In this document: positions 15,987 through 25,900 of the stretch, piece by piece
Numbering within the stretch: the first letter of the stretch is position 1
Layout: each line of letters opens with the position of its first letter
Assembly: GCA_029558905.1 (NCBI GenBank)
Contig: JAKQCX010000027.1
Span: 124,001 to 188,000, forward strand
Direction of reading: 5' to 3'
DNA: 64,000 nucleotides
DNA from: Pseudomonadota bacterium
GTDB lineage: Bacteria; Pseudomonadota; Gammaproteobacteria; Burkholderiales; Thiobacillaceae
Translations under genes and position numbers: made by a program
The notes under the pieces: generated by a model
What the model saw: only the letters and a program-made list of their open reading frames with translations
What the model was told of the DNA's origin: nothing
Database searches by the model: none

Positions 15987-17296
15987 ACACCGTCCCCAAG
16001 GTGGGCCTGGTCAGCCTGGGCTGTCCCAAGAACGCCTACGATTCCGAGCGCATCCTCACCCAGCTGCGCGCCGAGGGCTATCTCATCGTGCCCAGCTACC
16101 AGGATGCGGATCTGGTGCTGGTGAACACCTGCGGCTTCATCGAGGCCGCCGTGCTGGAAAGTCTGGACGCCATCGGCGAAGCCCTGCGAGAGAACGGCCG
16201 GGTCATCGTCACCGGCTGCCTGGGGGCGCGGGCATCCGTGATCCAGGACGCCCACCCCAGCGTGCTGGCGGTCACCGGTCCCCATGCCACCGCGCAAGTC
16301 ATGCAGGCGGTGCACGCCCACCTGCCCAGGCCCCATGATCCCTACACCGACCTGATCCCCCCCGGTGGCCTCAAGCTCACGCCCAGGCACTATGCCTATC
16401 TAAAAATTTCCGAGGGCTGCAATCACCGCTGCAGCTTCTGCATCATCCCCAGCCTGCGCGGGGATCTGGTGTCCCGGCCCATGGGTGAGGTGCTGCAGGA
16501 GGCCGAGGCCCTGGTGCGGGCCGGGGTGAAGGAGCTGCTGGTGATCTCCCAGGACACCAGTGCCTATGGTGTGGACCTGAAGCACCGCACCGGCTTCCAC
16601 GACGGCCGGCCGGTGAAGACCCGCCTGCTGGGACTGGTGCGGGAACTGTCCAGACTGGGCATCTGGGTGCGGCTGCACTACGTCTATCCCTACCCCTCCG
16701 TGGACGACGTCATCCCCTTGATGGCCGAAGGCAGGCTGCTGCCCTATCTGGACGTGCCTTTCCAACATGCCAGCCCGCGCATCCTCAAGGCCATGAAACG
16801 CCCGGCCCATGCCGAGAACGTCCTGCGCCGCATCGAGAAGTGGCGGGACATCTGTCCGGACCTGGCCATCCGCAGCACCTTCATCGTCGGCTTCCCCGGC
16901 GAGACCGAGGAAGACTTCGGCGAGCTGCTGGATTTCCTGGAGGCGGCCCAGCTGGACCGGGTGGGGGCCTTTGCCTATTCGCCGGTGGAGGGGGCCGCCG
17001 CCAATGCTCTGCCGGACCCGGTGGACCCGGACATCCAGCAGGACCGTCTGGCCCGCTTCATGGACGTGCAGGCGGACATCAGCGCCGCCCGGCTCAAGGC
17101 CCGGGTGGGCAAGGAAATGACCGTGCTGGTGGATGAAGCGAGCCGGGGGCGGGCCATCGCCCGCAGCCATGCCGACGCCCCGGAGATCGACGGCGTGGTG
17201 CACATCGCCCAGGGCCGGGGCCTCAGACCCGGCGATTTCGTCAAGGTACGCATCACCCGTTCCGGCGACCACGACCTGTGGGGCAAGCCCGTTTGA
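15983..17296 (+). CDS. rimO: Ribosomal protein S12 methylthiotransferase
   Basis: Radical SAM enzyme that adds a methylthio group to Asp of ribosomal protein S12. The N-terminal MTTase domain has cluster cysteines in [24 protein letters not shown] and TGCLGARA. The radical SAM motif is [11 protein letters not shown] (CxxxCxxC), followed by [11 protein letters not shown]-terminal TRAM domain includes [20 protein letters not shown]. The start at 15983 overlaps the ZIP stop by ATGA; a GTG at 15974 is an alternative. About 437 residues. Confidence 0.95.
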   Translation: MNTVPKVGLVSLGCPKNAYDSERILTQLRAEGYLIVPSYQDADLVLVNTCGFIEAAVLESLDAIGEALRENGRVIVTGCLGARASVIQDAHPSVLAVTGPHATAQVMQAVHAHLPRPHDPYTDLIPPGGLKLTPRHYAYLKISEGCNHRCSFCIIPSLRGDLVSRPMGEVLQEAEALVRAGVKELLVISQDTSAYGVDLKHRTGFHDGRPVKTRLLGLVRELSRLGIWVRLHYVYPYPSVDDVIPLMAEGRLLPYLDVPFQHASPRILKAMKRPAHAENVLRRIEKWRDICPDLAIRSTFIVGFPGETEEDFGELLDFLEAAQLDRVGAFAYSPVEGAAANALPDPVDPDIQQDRLARFMDVQADISAARLKARVGKEMTVLVDEASRGRAIARSHADAPEIDGVVHIAQGRGLRPGDFVKVRITRSGDHDLWGKPV

Positions 17297-17769
17297 GTGA
17301 TGCGATCTGGAAGCCGCATGTGGTGGTAGCCGCGGTCATCGAGGAGCGCGGCCGCTTCCTGCTGGTGGAGGAGGAGACCGACGCGGGCCTGCGGCTGAAC
17401 CAGCCTGCCGGCCACCTGGAGGACGGCGAATCCCTGCTGGATGCCGTACGCCGGGAGGTGTTCGAGGAGACGGCCCACCGCTTCGAGCCCACGGCGCTGC
17501 TGGGCGTGTACCGCTGGCGCCATCCGGACAAGGGGCATACCTACGTGCGCTTCGCCTTCACCGGCACGGTCCTGGGCTTCGATCCCACGGCGCCCCTGGA
17601 TGAAGGCATCGTGCGCACCCTGTGGCTGAGCGCGGAGGAGATCCGGGCCAGCAGCCCGCGCCACCGCAGCCCCCTGCTGGCCAAGTGCCTGGATGACTAT
17701 CTGGCCGGCCGCTCCTATCCCCTGGAACTGCTCCATGAACTGGCGCCCGGCCGGGTGGACGACGCATGA
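17293..17769 (+). CDS. nudJ: NUDIX phosphatase NudJ
   Basis: A 158-residue NUDIX hydrolase. The NUDIX box [22 protein letters not shown] is complete apart from permitted variation. In Escherichia coli the orthologue, next to mnmA, hydrolyses thiamin-pathway pyrophosphates. I chose TTG 17293 because it overlaps the rimO stop (TTGA); a GTG at 17278 in the same frame would add five residues. The product ends in an ATGA overlap with mnmA, so rimO-nudJ-mnmA look translationally chained. Confidence 0.88.
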   Translation: MSDAIWKPHVVVAAVIEERGRFLLVEEETDAGLRLNQPAGHLEDGESLLDAVRREVFEETAHRFEPTALLGVYRWRHPDKGHTYVRFAFTGTVLGFDPTAPLDEGIVRTLWLSAEEIRASSPRHRSPLLAKCLDDYLAGRSYPLELLHELAPGRVDDA

Positions 17770-18917
17770 GCCGTATCGTCGTGGGTCTGTCCGGCGGCGT
17801 GGATTCCGCCGTGGCGGCCTGGCTGCTCAAGCAGCAGGGTCACCAGGTGCTGGGCGTGTTCATGAAGAACTGGGAGGCGGACGACCTGGAGGAAGACTGC
17901 CCCATCGCCCGGGACTACCAGGACGTGCTGGCCATTGCAGGGGTGCTGGGCATCGAGGTGAGTCCGGTGAACTTCAGCCGGGAGTACCGGGAGCGGGTCT
18001 TCGCCTACTTCCTGCGGGAATACCAGGCCGGGCGTACCCCCAATCCGGACGTGCTGTGCAACGCCGAGATCAAGTTCAAGGCCTTTCTGGAACACGCCCT
18101 CGTCCTGGGGGCGGACCACATCGCCACGGGCCACTATGCCCGCCTGGAGGGGGACTATCCCCAGCGCCGCCTGCTCAAGGGCCTGGATGCCAACAAGGAC
18201 CAGAGCTATTTCCTCTACCGCCTCGACCAGCACCAGATCCGGCCGGCCCTGTTCCCCATCGGCCACCTGGAGAAGGCCCGTGTGCGGGATCTGGCGCGCC
18301 GGGCCGGCCTGCCGGTGGCGGACAAGAAGGACAGCACCGGCATCTGTTTCATCGGCGAACGGCCCTTCCGGGAATTCCTGCAGCGCTATCTGCCCGTCCA
18401 GCCCGGTGACATCCTCGCTCCCGATGGCCGTGTGCTGGGTCAGCACCTGGGCCTCATGTACTACACCCTGGGCCAGCGCCAGGGTCTGGGCATCGGCGGG
18501 GTCAAGGGTGGCCGGGAAGGTGTGCCCTGGTTCGTGGCGGCCAAGGACCTGGCGCACAACCGGCTCATCGTCGTCCAGGGCCACGACCATCCCATGCTGT
18601 GGTCCGCCACCCTGGAGGCCACGGATCTGGCCTGGGTCGGAGAGCCGCCCCGCATGGGTGGCCGCTATGGTGCCAAGACCCGCTATCGTCAGCAGGATAC
18701 CGCCTGCACGCTGGAGGTCCTGGAAGCCGACCGTATGGTCCTGCGCTTCGACCAGGCGCAATGGGCGGTGACACCGGGCCAGTCGGTGGTGTTGTATGCG
18801 GGCGCGACCTGTCTGGGGGGAGGGGTGATTCAGGTTGCGGGCACGGTACACCACACACCCGGCCTGGCCGTGTCCGGTACTCGGCATGCATCCTCGCGCC
18901 TGCGGGAAACCGAGTGA
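17766..18917 (+). CDS. mnmA: tRNA-specific 2-thiouridylase
   Basis: Thiolates U34 in tRNAs for Lys, Glu and Gln. 383 residues. The PP-loop is [18 protein letters not shown]. The first catalytic Cys lies in [12 protein letters not shown] and the second in [24 protein letters not shown] and [11 protein letters not shown] are also conserved. After the catalytic region come beta-barrel sequences ([11 protein letters not shown]). The start overlaps the nudJ stop by 4 nt. Confidence 0.96.
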   Translation: MSRIVVGLSGGVDSAVAAWLLKQQGHQVLGVFMKNWEADDLEEDCPIARDYQDVLAIAGVLGIEVSPVNFSREYRERVFAYFLREYQAGRTPNPDVLCNAEIKFKAFLEHALVLGADHIATGHYARLEGDYPQRRLLKGLDANKDQSYFLYRLDQHQIRPALFPIGHLEKARVRDLARRAGLPVADKKDSTGICFIGERPFREFLQRYLPVQPGDILAPDGRVLGQHLGLMYYTLGQRQGLGIGGVKGGREGVPWFVAAKDLAHNRLIVVQGHDHPMLWSATLEATDLAWVGEPPRMGGRYGAKTRYRQQDTACTLEVLEADRMVLRFDQAQWAVTPGQSVVLYAGATCLGGGVIQVAGTVHHTPGLAVSGTRHASSRLRETE

Positions 18918-19110
18918 GTCGTGGGTGGCCATCCCGCGCGCAGCGGGGATTGCGGGCACGGGCTTTCTCCCCTGGGGCGAAGGGTCAGCCCCGCCACCGG
19001 CCGTAGTGCCGAGCCAGAGTCCTTCCGGACACCATGACCCGTCCTCTCGGGCCCTCCAGCCCATGGCTCCTCACTCCGGGCGCCAGGCCCGCCCTTCCAG
19101 GATCATGGTC

Positions 19111-19140
19111 TGCCATTCCGATCGCAGTGAGGAATCTTCC
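19111..19140. repeat. Dispersed-repeat-like sequence
   Basis: CATTCCGATCGCAGTGAGGA followed by ATCTTCC resembles the short dispersed sequence CATTCCGAGCGCAGCGAGGAATC seen in intergenic regions of many bacterial genomes. Only one copy is present in this window, so its status as a repeat is inferred from resemblance. Confidence 0.4.
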
Positions 19141-19161
19141 GGACGGCGTTTCATCGCCAGG

Positions 19162-19191
19162 TTGACCCGTCTGTAAGCGTCTCTCTACTAT
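19162..19191 (+). promoter_or_regulatory. Sigma70-like promoter for the diguanylate cyclase gene
   Basis: TTGACC (19162-19167), an 18-nt spacer and TACTAT (19186-19191). Transcription from here would start near 19198, leaving a leader of about 95 nt and excluding the in-frame ATG at 19190 as the translation start. Confidence 0.5.
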
Positions 19192-19294
19192 GCGGAACAT
19201 CACACGGCCTCGGGCAGGCGCCGCAACAGGCGTCCGGCAAAAGCATCGGGGTGGCAGGGAAGGGCAGGAACAAGAACAGTCGGATAGGACACGG

Positions 19295-21379
19295 ATGCCT
19301 GGGTTGCGCGCTTTGTGGACCGTTGCGTGGCACGTTGCCGGACGCAGGCTGTCGTCCGCCATACTCCTCGCGGGCGTGTGCGTGCCTGTCCTGGCACAGG
19401 AATCCGTTTCCCTGCAACTGCGCTGGCGGCACCAGTTCCAGTTCGCCGGTTACTACGCGGCCCTGCATCAGGGCTTCTACCGCGAGGCCGGTCTGGATGT
19501 CACCCTGAAGGAAGGCGGTCCCGGGACAGATGTCCCGGCGGAGGTCCTGGCCGGCAGGAGCGAATTCGGCGTCGGTGTCTCCAGTCTGGTCATCGACTAC
19601 CTCAAGGGTAAGCCGGTACTCCTGCTCGGGCCGATCTTCCAGCATTCCCCCAACATGCTGCTGCTGTATGGACGCGACAGGCACCTGACGGATCTGGCCG
19701 GTCCTGCGGGTGGCAGGGTCATGCTCATGAGAGGTGGGCAGGACATGGAACTCAAGGCGATGTTCTTGAACGAGGGCATCGCCCTGGACAAGCTGCGCAT
19801 CGTGGAAACCGGGCGTCATCTGGACGATTTCCTGGAGCGCCGCATCGAGGCGCTCAACGCCTACGTCTCCAACGAGCCCTACATCCTGGAACAGCGCGAC
19901 ATTCCTTACACCATGCTCAGGCCCCAGACCTATGGCATGGACTTCTACGGTGATGTGCTGTTCACCCGTCGCGGGCTGGCGGACGAGCGCCCCGAAGTCG
20001 TGGCCGCCTTTCGCGCTGCCTCCATGCGCGGCTGGCGCTATGCCCTGGATCACCCGGACGAGATCGTCGATCTGATCCTCCGTCACTACAACACTCAGAA
20101 CAAGACGCGCGCGCACCTCGCCTACGAGGCCAGGCAGGTGCGTCGCCTCATCAATCCGGAGATCATCGAGATCGGCCACAGCAATCCCGGCCGCTGGCGG
20201 CATATCGCCGATACCTACCAGAAGACCGGACTGGTCCACGCCGCACGTCCGCTCGAGGACTTCTTCTACCAGCCCGGGCGTGGGGTCGACCTCGCCTGGC
20301 TCTATCGCGCGCTGGCGGTGATCGGCGCGATCGCCTTGGTCGTGGGCGGCGTCGCGGCCTATGTGCACCGCGTCAACCGCCGTCTGGCGCGTGCCCTGGA
20401 CGAAAAGTCCCGCAGCGAGGAGCGCCACCGCATCATCTTTCAGACCTCGGCCTCGGCGGGATTCGTGTGGCGCGAGGGCTTCATCGTCACCGACTGGAAT
20501 CGCCAGGCCGAAAGGACGTTCGGCTGGAAAAGGGAGGAGGTGCTGGGGCGCAGCTTCGTGGATTTTCTCCTGCCGGTCGAGGATCGTCAGCGCCTGGAGC
20601 CGGAATTCATGCAGATGCTGCAGGAAAATGTCCTGCCCCACAGCATCAATGACAACCTGACCCGCGACGGTCGGGTGATCACCTGCGAATGGCTCAATAC
20701 CTGGCTGCCGGAGCGCGCCGGTGAATCCCGCGAGGTGGTTTCCCTGGCCACCGACATCACCGAGCGCGTGCGCCTGGAAAACGAGATTCGCCAGCTGGCC
20801 TTCTTCGACCCCCTCACCGGTCTGCCCAACCGCCGCCTGCTGCAGGACCGTCTCGGACGGGTGCTGGCCGCCGTGCGCCGGGATGGCCGGCATGGCGCGC
20901 TCCTGTTCATCGACCTGGACAACCTCAAGCCCCTCAACGACACACTGGGCCATGAAACCGGCGATCAGTTGCTCAAACAGGTGGCGCAGCGTCTGGAGGA
21001 CTGCGTGCGCCACGCCGATACGGTGGCGCGATACGGGGGAGACGAGTTCGTCGTGCTGCTGGGAGACCTGGAAGCCGATGCGGCACAGGCGCGCGGTCAG
21101 GCCGAGGGCATCGCCCACAAGATCCTCAGGCGCCTGGCGGAACCCTACCGGCTCACGGCCAATCACGGCGCGGACAAGATAGAACACAACTCCACGGCCA
21201 GTATCGGCATGGCCCTGTTCGACGGTCACGAGGCGGAGGAAACCATCCTGCGGCGCGCCGACGTGGCCATGTACCGCGCCAAGGAAAGCGGCCGCAACCG
21301 CGTGGTGACCGATGCGGGGCCGGTGGTGGCCCTGTCGGTCGTGCGCATGTCCACGCAGGCCCTGCGCGAGGACGCTTGA
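19295..21379 (+). CDS. Membrane diguanylate cyclase with NMT1-like periplasmic sensor and PAS domain
   Basis: A 694-residue receptor that probably makes cyclic di-GMP in response to a periplasmic ligand. The signal peptide ends near VLAQ. Residues about 30-330 form an NMT1/THI5-like substrate-binding fold (LRWRHQFQFAGYYAALHQGF, GVGVSSLVIDYLKGKPV). A transmembrane helix lies at about 336-360, a PAS domain at about 375-490 and a GGDEF domain at about 505-670. The GGDEF motif (581-585) is intact, and the inhibitory I-site Arg-His-Ala-Asp (572-575) sits five residues before it, so product inhibition is expected. No EAL domain. The ATG at 19295 (AGGA upstream) gives a proper signal peptide. Confidence 0.9.
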   Translation: MPGLRALWTVAWHVAGRRLSSAILLAGVCVPVLAQESVSLQLRWRHQFQFAGYYAALHQGFYREAGLDVTLKEGGPGTDVPAEVLAGRSEFGVGVSSLVIDYLKGKPVLLLGPIFQHSPNMLLLYGRDRHLTDLAGPAGGRVMLMRGGQDMELKAMFLNEGIALDKLRIVETGRHLDDFLERRIEALNAYVSNEPYILEQRDIPYTMLRPQTYGMDFYGDVLFTRRGLADERPEVVAAFRAASMRGWRYALDHPDEIVDLILRHYNTQNKTRAHLAYEARQVRRLINPEIIEIGHSNPGRWRHIADTYQKTGLVHAARPLEDFFYQPGRGVDLAWLYRALAVIGAIALVVGGVAAYVHRVNRRLARALDEKSRSEERHRIIFQTSASAGFVWREGFIVTDWNRQAERTFGWKREEVLGRSFVDFLLPVEDRQRLEPEFMQMLQENVLPHSINDNLTRDGRVITCEWLNTWLPERAGESREVVSLATDITERVRLENEIRQLAFFDPLTGLPNRRLLQDRLGRVLAAVRRDGRHGALLFIDLDNLKPLNDTLGHETGDQLLKQVAQRLEDCVRHADTVARYGGDEFVVLLGDLEADAAQARGQAEGIAHKILRRLAEPYRLTANHGADKIEHNSTASIGMALFDGHEAEETILRRADVAMYRAKESGRNRVVTDAGPVVALSVVRMSTQALREDA

Positions 21380-21431
21380 GCGCGGATCGCGCGCCGCATT
21401 TCCACGACCGTCCTTCCCCGTTTCCCGCGCC

Positions 21432-21446
21432 GCCCGCGATGCGGGC
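21432..21446. terminator. Hairpin between convergent cyclase and eCIS genes
   Basis: GCCCGC-GAT-GCGGGC forms a 6-bp stem with a 3-nt loop in the 84-nt gap between two converging genes. It has no T-run. It is a weak candidate for bidirectional termination at the 3' end of the eCIS operon. Confidence 0.35.
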
Positions 21447-21463
21447 AGTCAATGCAGCGGGGC

Positions 21464-22930
21464 TCAGCCGGGTGACTGGGTACCGAAGTCCCGCTGCGGG
21501 TGGGCCAGCATCCGGTAGGGCTTCGGGAACCAGGCCCAGTGGTCGTCCAGCCAGACCAGGCCGTCATAGGCCATGCCGGCATCCTGGCCGGGTGGAATGA
21601 GTTTCCAGGCCACCCAGACCCGGTGTGGGTCGAGCAGGTGGGCGATGGCGCGGTAACCGCCGGGAAAGGCCCAGGACAGTTCGTTGTCGTCCGCCAGCAT
21701 GCCGGCTGGGGCGATGTGTATCTCCAGGCGGCAGCCGGACGCCGCAGCGGTCGCGCGCGGTGGGCTGGACCAGAGTCGGGCATATGCCTTGCGCGCGGTC
21801 TCGACGGCCTCCGGGCGGAAGGCCAGGGCATAGTCTCCCGGGCGGGGCACCAGGGCGGCCGCCAGGCGGCCGTCACGTTCCTGTCCAAGGGCGCGTAGCA
21901 GGGGTTCGAGCTGGTGTTCGAGCAGGGCGATGGCGTCGAGGGCCTGGCCATGCGCAGCCGCTTCGGCCGCCGGCTGCCTGGCCAGGGCCGCCCGCATGCT
22001 GTCGGCCGCCTCGGCGGCGGCCCGGGCCAGAGTGGCCTGGGCATGGCCACGCAGGGCATCCAGACGCTCGAGAAGGACGGTCGAGGGCATCCACCGGGCG
22101 GCCAGGATGCCGCGCAGCAGGGTGCGCTCGTCCGGGTCACGCAGCCAGTCCAGCACCTGTTCCGGCGTCACCCGGGGTACCAGGTCGCCGCCCGCCGGAG
22201 ACGGCGTGGCGGGACCCTCCAGCAGGCGTAGTCGGCAGACCGGATTGAAGCTGTAGGTCAGGCGGGCCTCTTCGCCGGCCTCGAACAGGGCGAATTCCGG
22301 CTCACCTGCCACGATGGGTCGGCGGCTGGTCTCGACGCAACGCCAGCCCGCAGCTTCGAGCCGGTCGCGCAGGGTGGCGTAGGTCAGGTTCGGGTCGAGC
22401 ACACGCAAGCCGGACGTGGGGTCGAAAGGTCCGCTGCGCGGATGGCGCCACCACCAGTGGCCGGGCGGCAGGCCGGATGGCACGGCGGCAGCCGGCAGCG
22501 GACCCCGCGCCCCTCCCATGTGGTACATCGCCGCGTCCAGTTCGGCCAGGCCGGTGCGATCGATGGCGGCGGCTGCCCCGGGGTAGTCGTCCAGCAGGAT
22601 CTGAAGGGCGGAACGCCGCATGCACAGCCGTGGCCATACATCGCCATTGGGGGTCTCGGCCAGCCCGCGGGCGTCGGCCACATACCCGGACAGCAGATCG
22701 GGCAGGTCGGCCAGGCCGTCCAGGGCGGCGGCACAGTCCCGCCGGAAGGCGGCCAGACGCGCGGGGGATGGTGCCCCGGTGCGGGCGCCGTGCTCGTACA
22801 AGCCAACCATGGCCACCAGGGCGTCGTGAAAGTGTGTTCTGCGCGCCGTCCCGTCCTTGGCGGCATGGGCCAAGGCGTCCAGGACGTCGGTCATCCGCTG
22901 TTCGGCGCGGTCGTGAAAGGCATGACTCAT
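21464..22930 (-). CDS. Last gene of eCIS operon, unknown function (488 aa)
   Basis: A 488-residue soluble protein with no recognised domain. The sequence is Ala/Arg/Asp-rich and largely helical, with Trp-rich stretches (PPGHWWWRHP) and a C-terminal part containing NELSWAFPGGYRAIAHLLD and AYDGLVWLDDHWAWFPKPYR. Its ATG overlaps the stop of the 2672-residue gene by 4 nt, so the two are made together. By position it could be a cognate immunity protein, a loading chaperone for the payload, or a second effector; nothing in the sequence decides between these. The frame remains open far upstream, but that part is antisense-like shadow over the previous gene. Confidence 0.75.
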   Translation of the reverse strand: MSHAFHDRAEQRMTDVLDALAHAAKDGTARRTHFHDALVAMVGLYEHGARTGAPSPARLAAFRRDCAAALDGLADLPDLLSGYVADARGLAETPNGDVWPRLCMRRSALQILLDDYPGAAAAIDRTGLAELDAAMYHMGGARGPLPAAAVPSGLPPGHWWWRHPRSGPFDPTSGLRVLDPNLTYATLRDRLEAAGWRCVETSRRPIVAGEPEFALFEAGEEARLTYSFNPVCRLRLLEGPATPSPAGGDLVPRVTPEQVLDWLRDPDERTLLRGILAARWMPSTVLLERLDALRGHAQATLARAAAEAADSMRAALARQPAAEAAAHGQALDAIALLEHQLEPLLRALGQERDGRLAAALVPRPGDYALAFRPEAVETARKAYARLWSSPPRATAAASGCRLEIHIAPAGMLADDNELSWAFPGGYRAIAHLLDPHRVWVAWKLIPPGQDAGMAYDGLVWLDDHWAWFPKPYRMLAHPQRDFGTQSPG

Positions 22931-25900
22931 CGGGGAATCGGTCTCTCGGCCAGCTGGCCATCGGTGATGATGATGACATGCCCGTCCGACCACACACGCG
23001 GGATCGCCTGCATCAGGCGCGCGCCCTCTTCGGCCAGACGGGTGGCGGCTGTGCCTTCGCGTATCACCACGACCGGCCGGCCGTTTTCGACGAGGATGAG
23101 CACCGGGCCGCTCTCGTCGCGGGCAAGGGCCAGGTATTCGGCCTCCGGCAGGATGCGCACCGGGGTGTCGGTGAACCGAGCGCGCTGCTCGGGCGGGACG
23201 TGGCGCAGCAGGTGCGCGCGCGGAGAGGACTCGGCCAGTTCGGCGCCGACCCCTGACAGGTGGGTGATCGGCGTGCCCTCGCGGATGACCACCGTCCGGC
23301 TGCCCTTCAGCTCGAGCACGCTTACCCCCTTGTCGCGCGCGTTCGGCAGGCGGCCGTAGGCGGCCGCCGGCAGCACGATGATGTCGGCAGCGGCGACGTC
23401 CGCGCGCAGTTCCGGTGGGACGTCGCGCAGCAGGGCGCGTCGCATGCCGGCGGACTGGGCTTCCGGGTCGTTGGCCGAGGCACGCGCCAGGCGGCGGCCG
23501 CCGTCCGGTGCGGCCAGGCTGTAGACCCGGCCGTCGCTGTCGCGGATGACGATCCCGGCGCGCTGTGCGGTCTCCAGCACGGCACGCGATATCGGCGCCT
23601 CCTGTGGCGGGATGTGCAGTTCCAGCCGGCCTAGCAGGAATTCCCCCCGGGCACCGAAGCGCGCCCGGCATTCCGCCAGGAGCGCCTGGTTGCCGGGCAC
23701 GTCGGCGATGCGGCTGCCGGGCGGATAACGCTCCGCCAGTTCCACCAGGTGGGCGATGGCCAGGTCATCGCCGATTTCGGCGAGCTGGGTCTGTTTGCGC
23801 GAGATGATGGCCTCGCCGGGGACATAGCTGTCCACCCGCGGGTAGCCGCGGCTGCCTTCGGGGATGGCCAGCGCCACCTCGTTGTACGGCTGCCTGAGCG
23901 CCTCCTCGCGGTTGAAGGCGTTGCCGCTTTCCAGGCGGGCTTCGCGTTCACTGCGCTGCTCGGCGGTCTCCGGGAACAGGCGGCCGCGCCGGTCACCCTG
24001 CGCATGACCTTCCGGTGGCCGTTCCGGCAGGCTGGCGTCGGACTCTTCGACGTGTTCCCGCGCGCGTTCGGGCGCCATGCGCCGCTTCTCGGCGATCTCG
24101 GTCAGGCGGGTGGACTCGATGTCGGCCTCCGGGCGCCTGCGTCCAGGCGGTGCAGGCGGCTCGTCGCCGACGATGGCCTGGTGGGGCCGGCCGGCCGGTG
24201 CAGGCTCGCGCACCGGGGGCGGCGCGCCGGGCTCCCGGTGGCCGGCGGCCACGGCCTCGATCCGGGCCTCGGTGGCCTTCGTGGTGCGCATGATGTCGAG
24301 GTAGACCGGGCCGTCCGGGTCCAGCCAGGTGGTGCGGCCGTGGTAGTGCTCGCTCCATTCCTGGCGGGAGGCGAAGCGCTGGTGCACGTACTGGCCGGTG
24401 GCCGGGTCGACGTACTCGATGTCGATGCGCAAGCGCACCCCACCGGGCACGGTGGCGTCCGGCACCGGGGTGAGGGTGAAGGCGGTGCGGCCGCGGCCGA
24501 CGCCCGGCACGTCGTACTCGATGAATTCGGTGGCCGGCCGGCCGGTGGCACGCGCAGTGGCGGCGGCGCTGGCGAGGTCGGTGCCCGACGGGCCGCGGTA
24601 CAGGCTGGGGCCGTAGTCCGGATGGTAGTGCAGCATGGTCTCCGGCCGCGCCAGCTCGTTCGGATAGCGGATGCCGGTGGGCGAGCCGAGCACCACCATG
24701 TAGCGACCGGAGACGGCGTCACGCACGATGCCCACCTCGCGGCTGCCGCGGTGGGCACGCACGGTGGCATCGTAGGCGGCATAGGCCGCCTCCGGGCTGT
24801 CGTGCATGGACATGAAGCGGGTCGGCTGGGCGCCCTCCGCCATGGGCAGCTGGCTGCCCGGCTGCAGATGGCCGCGCCGCAGACCCTCCATCCAGTCCTC
24901 GTGGCGTTGGCGCAGGTCCGCCTCGCTGCCGGGCTCGCCCTTCAGGCGTGGGCCGCGCAGGTCGGGCGGCCCGCTGCCGTGCCGGATGCGGGTCTCCTCG
25001 TCCTCCTCGCCGGTGGGGCGCCGAGCGGTGGCCTCCGCCTCGGCGGATGGTCTGGCCTCCTTGGAGAACAGCCGGGCGGGTTGTTCCAGGTACTGTGGCC
25101 GGGGCTGGTCGCCTTCCGCGATGGCGGTCCGTTGGGCCGGGCCCAGGGCCTCCACGTCGACGAGGCGTTCGTGCAGGTTGCGCAGGGTGGTGGCGTTGCG
25201 CTCGATCTCGGCCGCCAGGTGTCCGGTGTCGCCACCGCCGCGCGCCTGCTCGGCCGCCAGAGAGTCGGCGATGCGCTGGTGGGCGTCGATCTCCAGTTCG
25301 ATCTTGTCCCGGTAGAGGGTGATCTGGGTATCCAGGTCCAGGCTGTCCCAGCGTGCCAGGGTGGCCTCGTCCAGGCGGGCCGCCCGCTCGCGGGTGTGGG
25401 CGTCGCGGGTCTGCTGCAGGTGTGGCCCTTCGTCGGCCAGGCGGGCGATGGGCGTACCTTCGCGGATCACCACCACCGGCTGGCCGTGCTCGACCAGGGT
25501 CACCACCGGACCGGACTGGCTGCGGGTGAGGGCGTGGTATTCCGCCTCCGCCATGACGCGGATGGGAACGTCGGCGAACTCGGCGCGTTCCGCCTCGGGG
25601 ACGTGGCGCAGCAGGGCCGCGCGCATGCCGTCCTCGACGAAGGGCTCGGGGAAGCGCGTGGCCACCGAGGCGGCCAGGCCACCGTGAGTGGCGATGTGGT
25701 CCAGGTTGAGGGCACGGCCGAGACCATCGTTGCCGTTGCGGCCGTGCCGGTCGAGGAACAGCAGGTCGTCGGCGGCGGTCTCCAGGGCGTGGGGTGCGAG
25801 GGGTTCCAGCCCACGTTCCGCACGTTCACGGGCGATGTCGTCGGCGGCAGCCCGCAGGCGGCGGGCATGCATGCCCTGGCCGGCGGCCTCGCCGGCCCCC

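Larger units (their letters stand above)
18918..19294. other. Intergenic region between mnmA and the diguanylate cyclase gene
   Basis: 377 nt with no convincing gene. It holds a repeat-like sequence at 19111-19140 and a promoter-like pair at 19162-19191, both listed separately. No strong intrinsic terminator is visible after mnmA. Confidence 0.6.
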
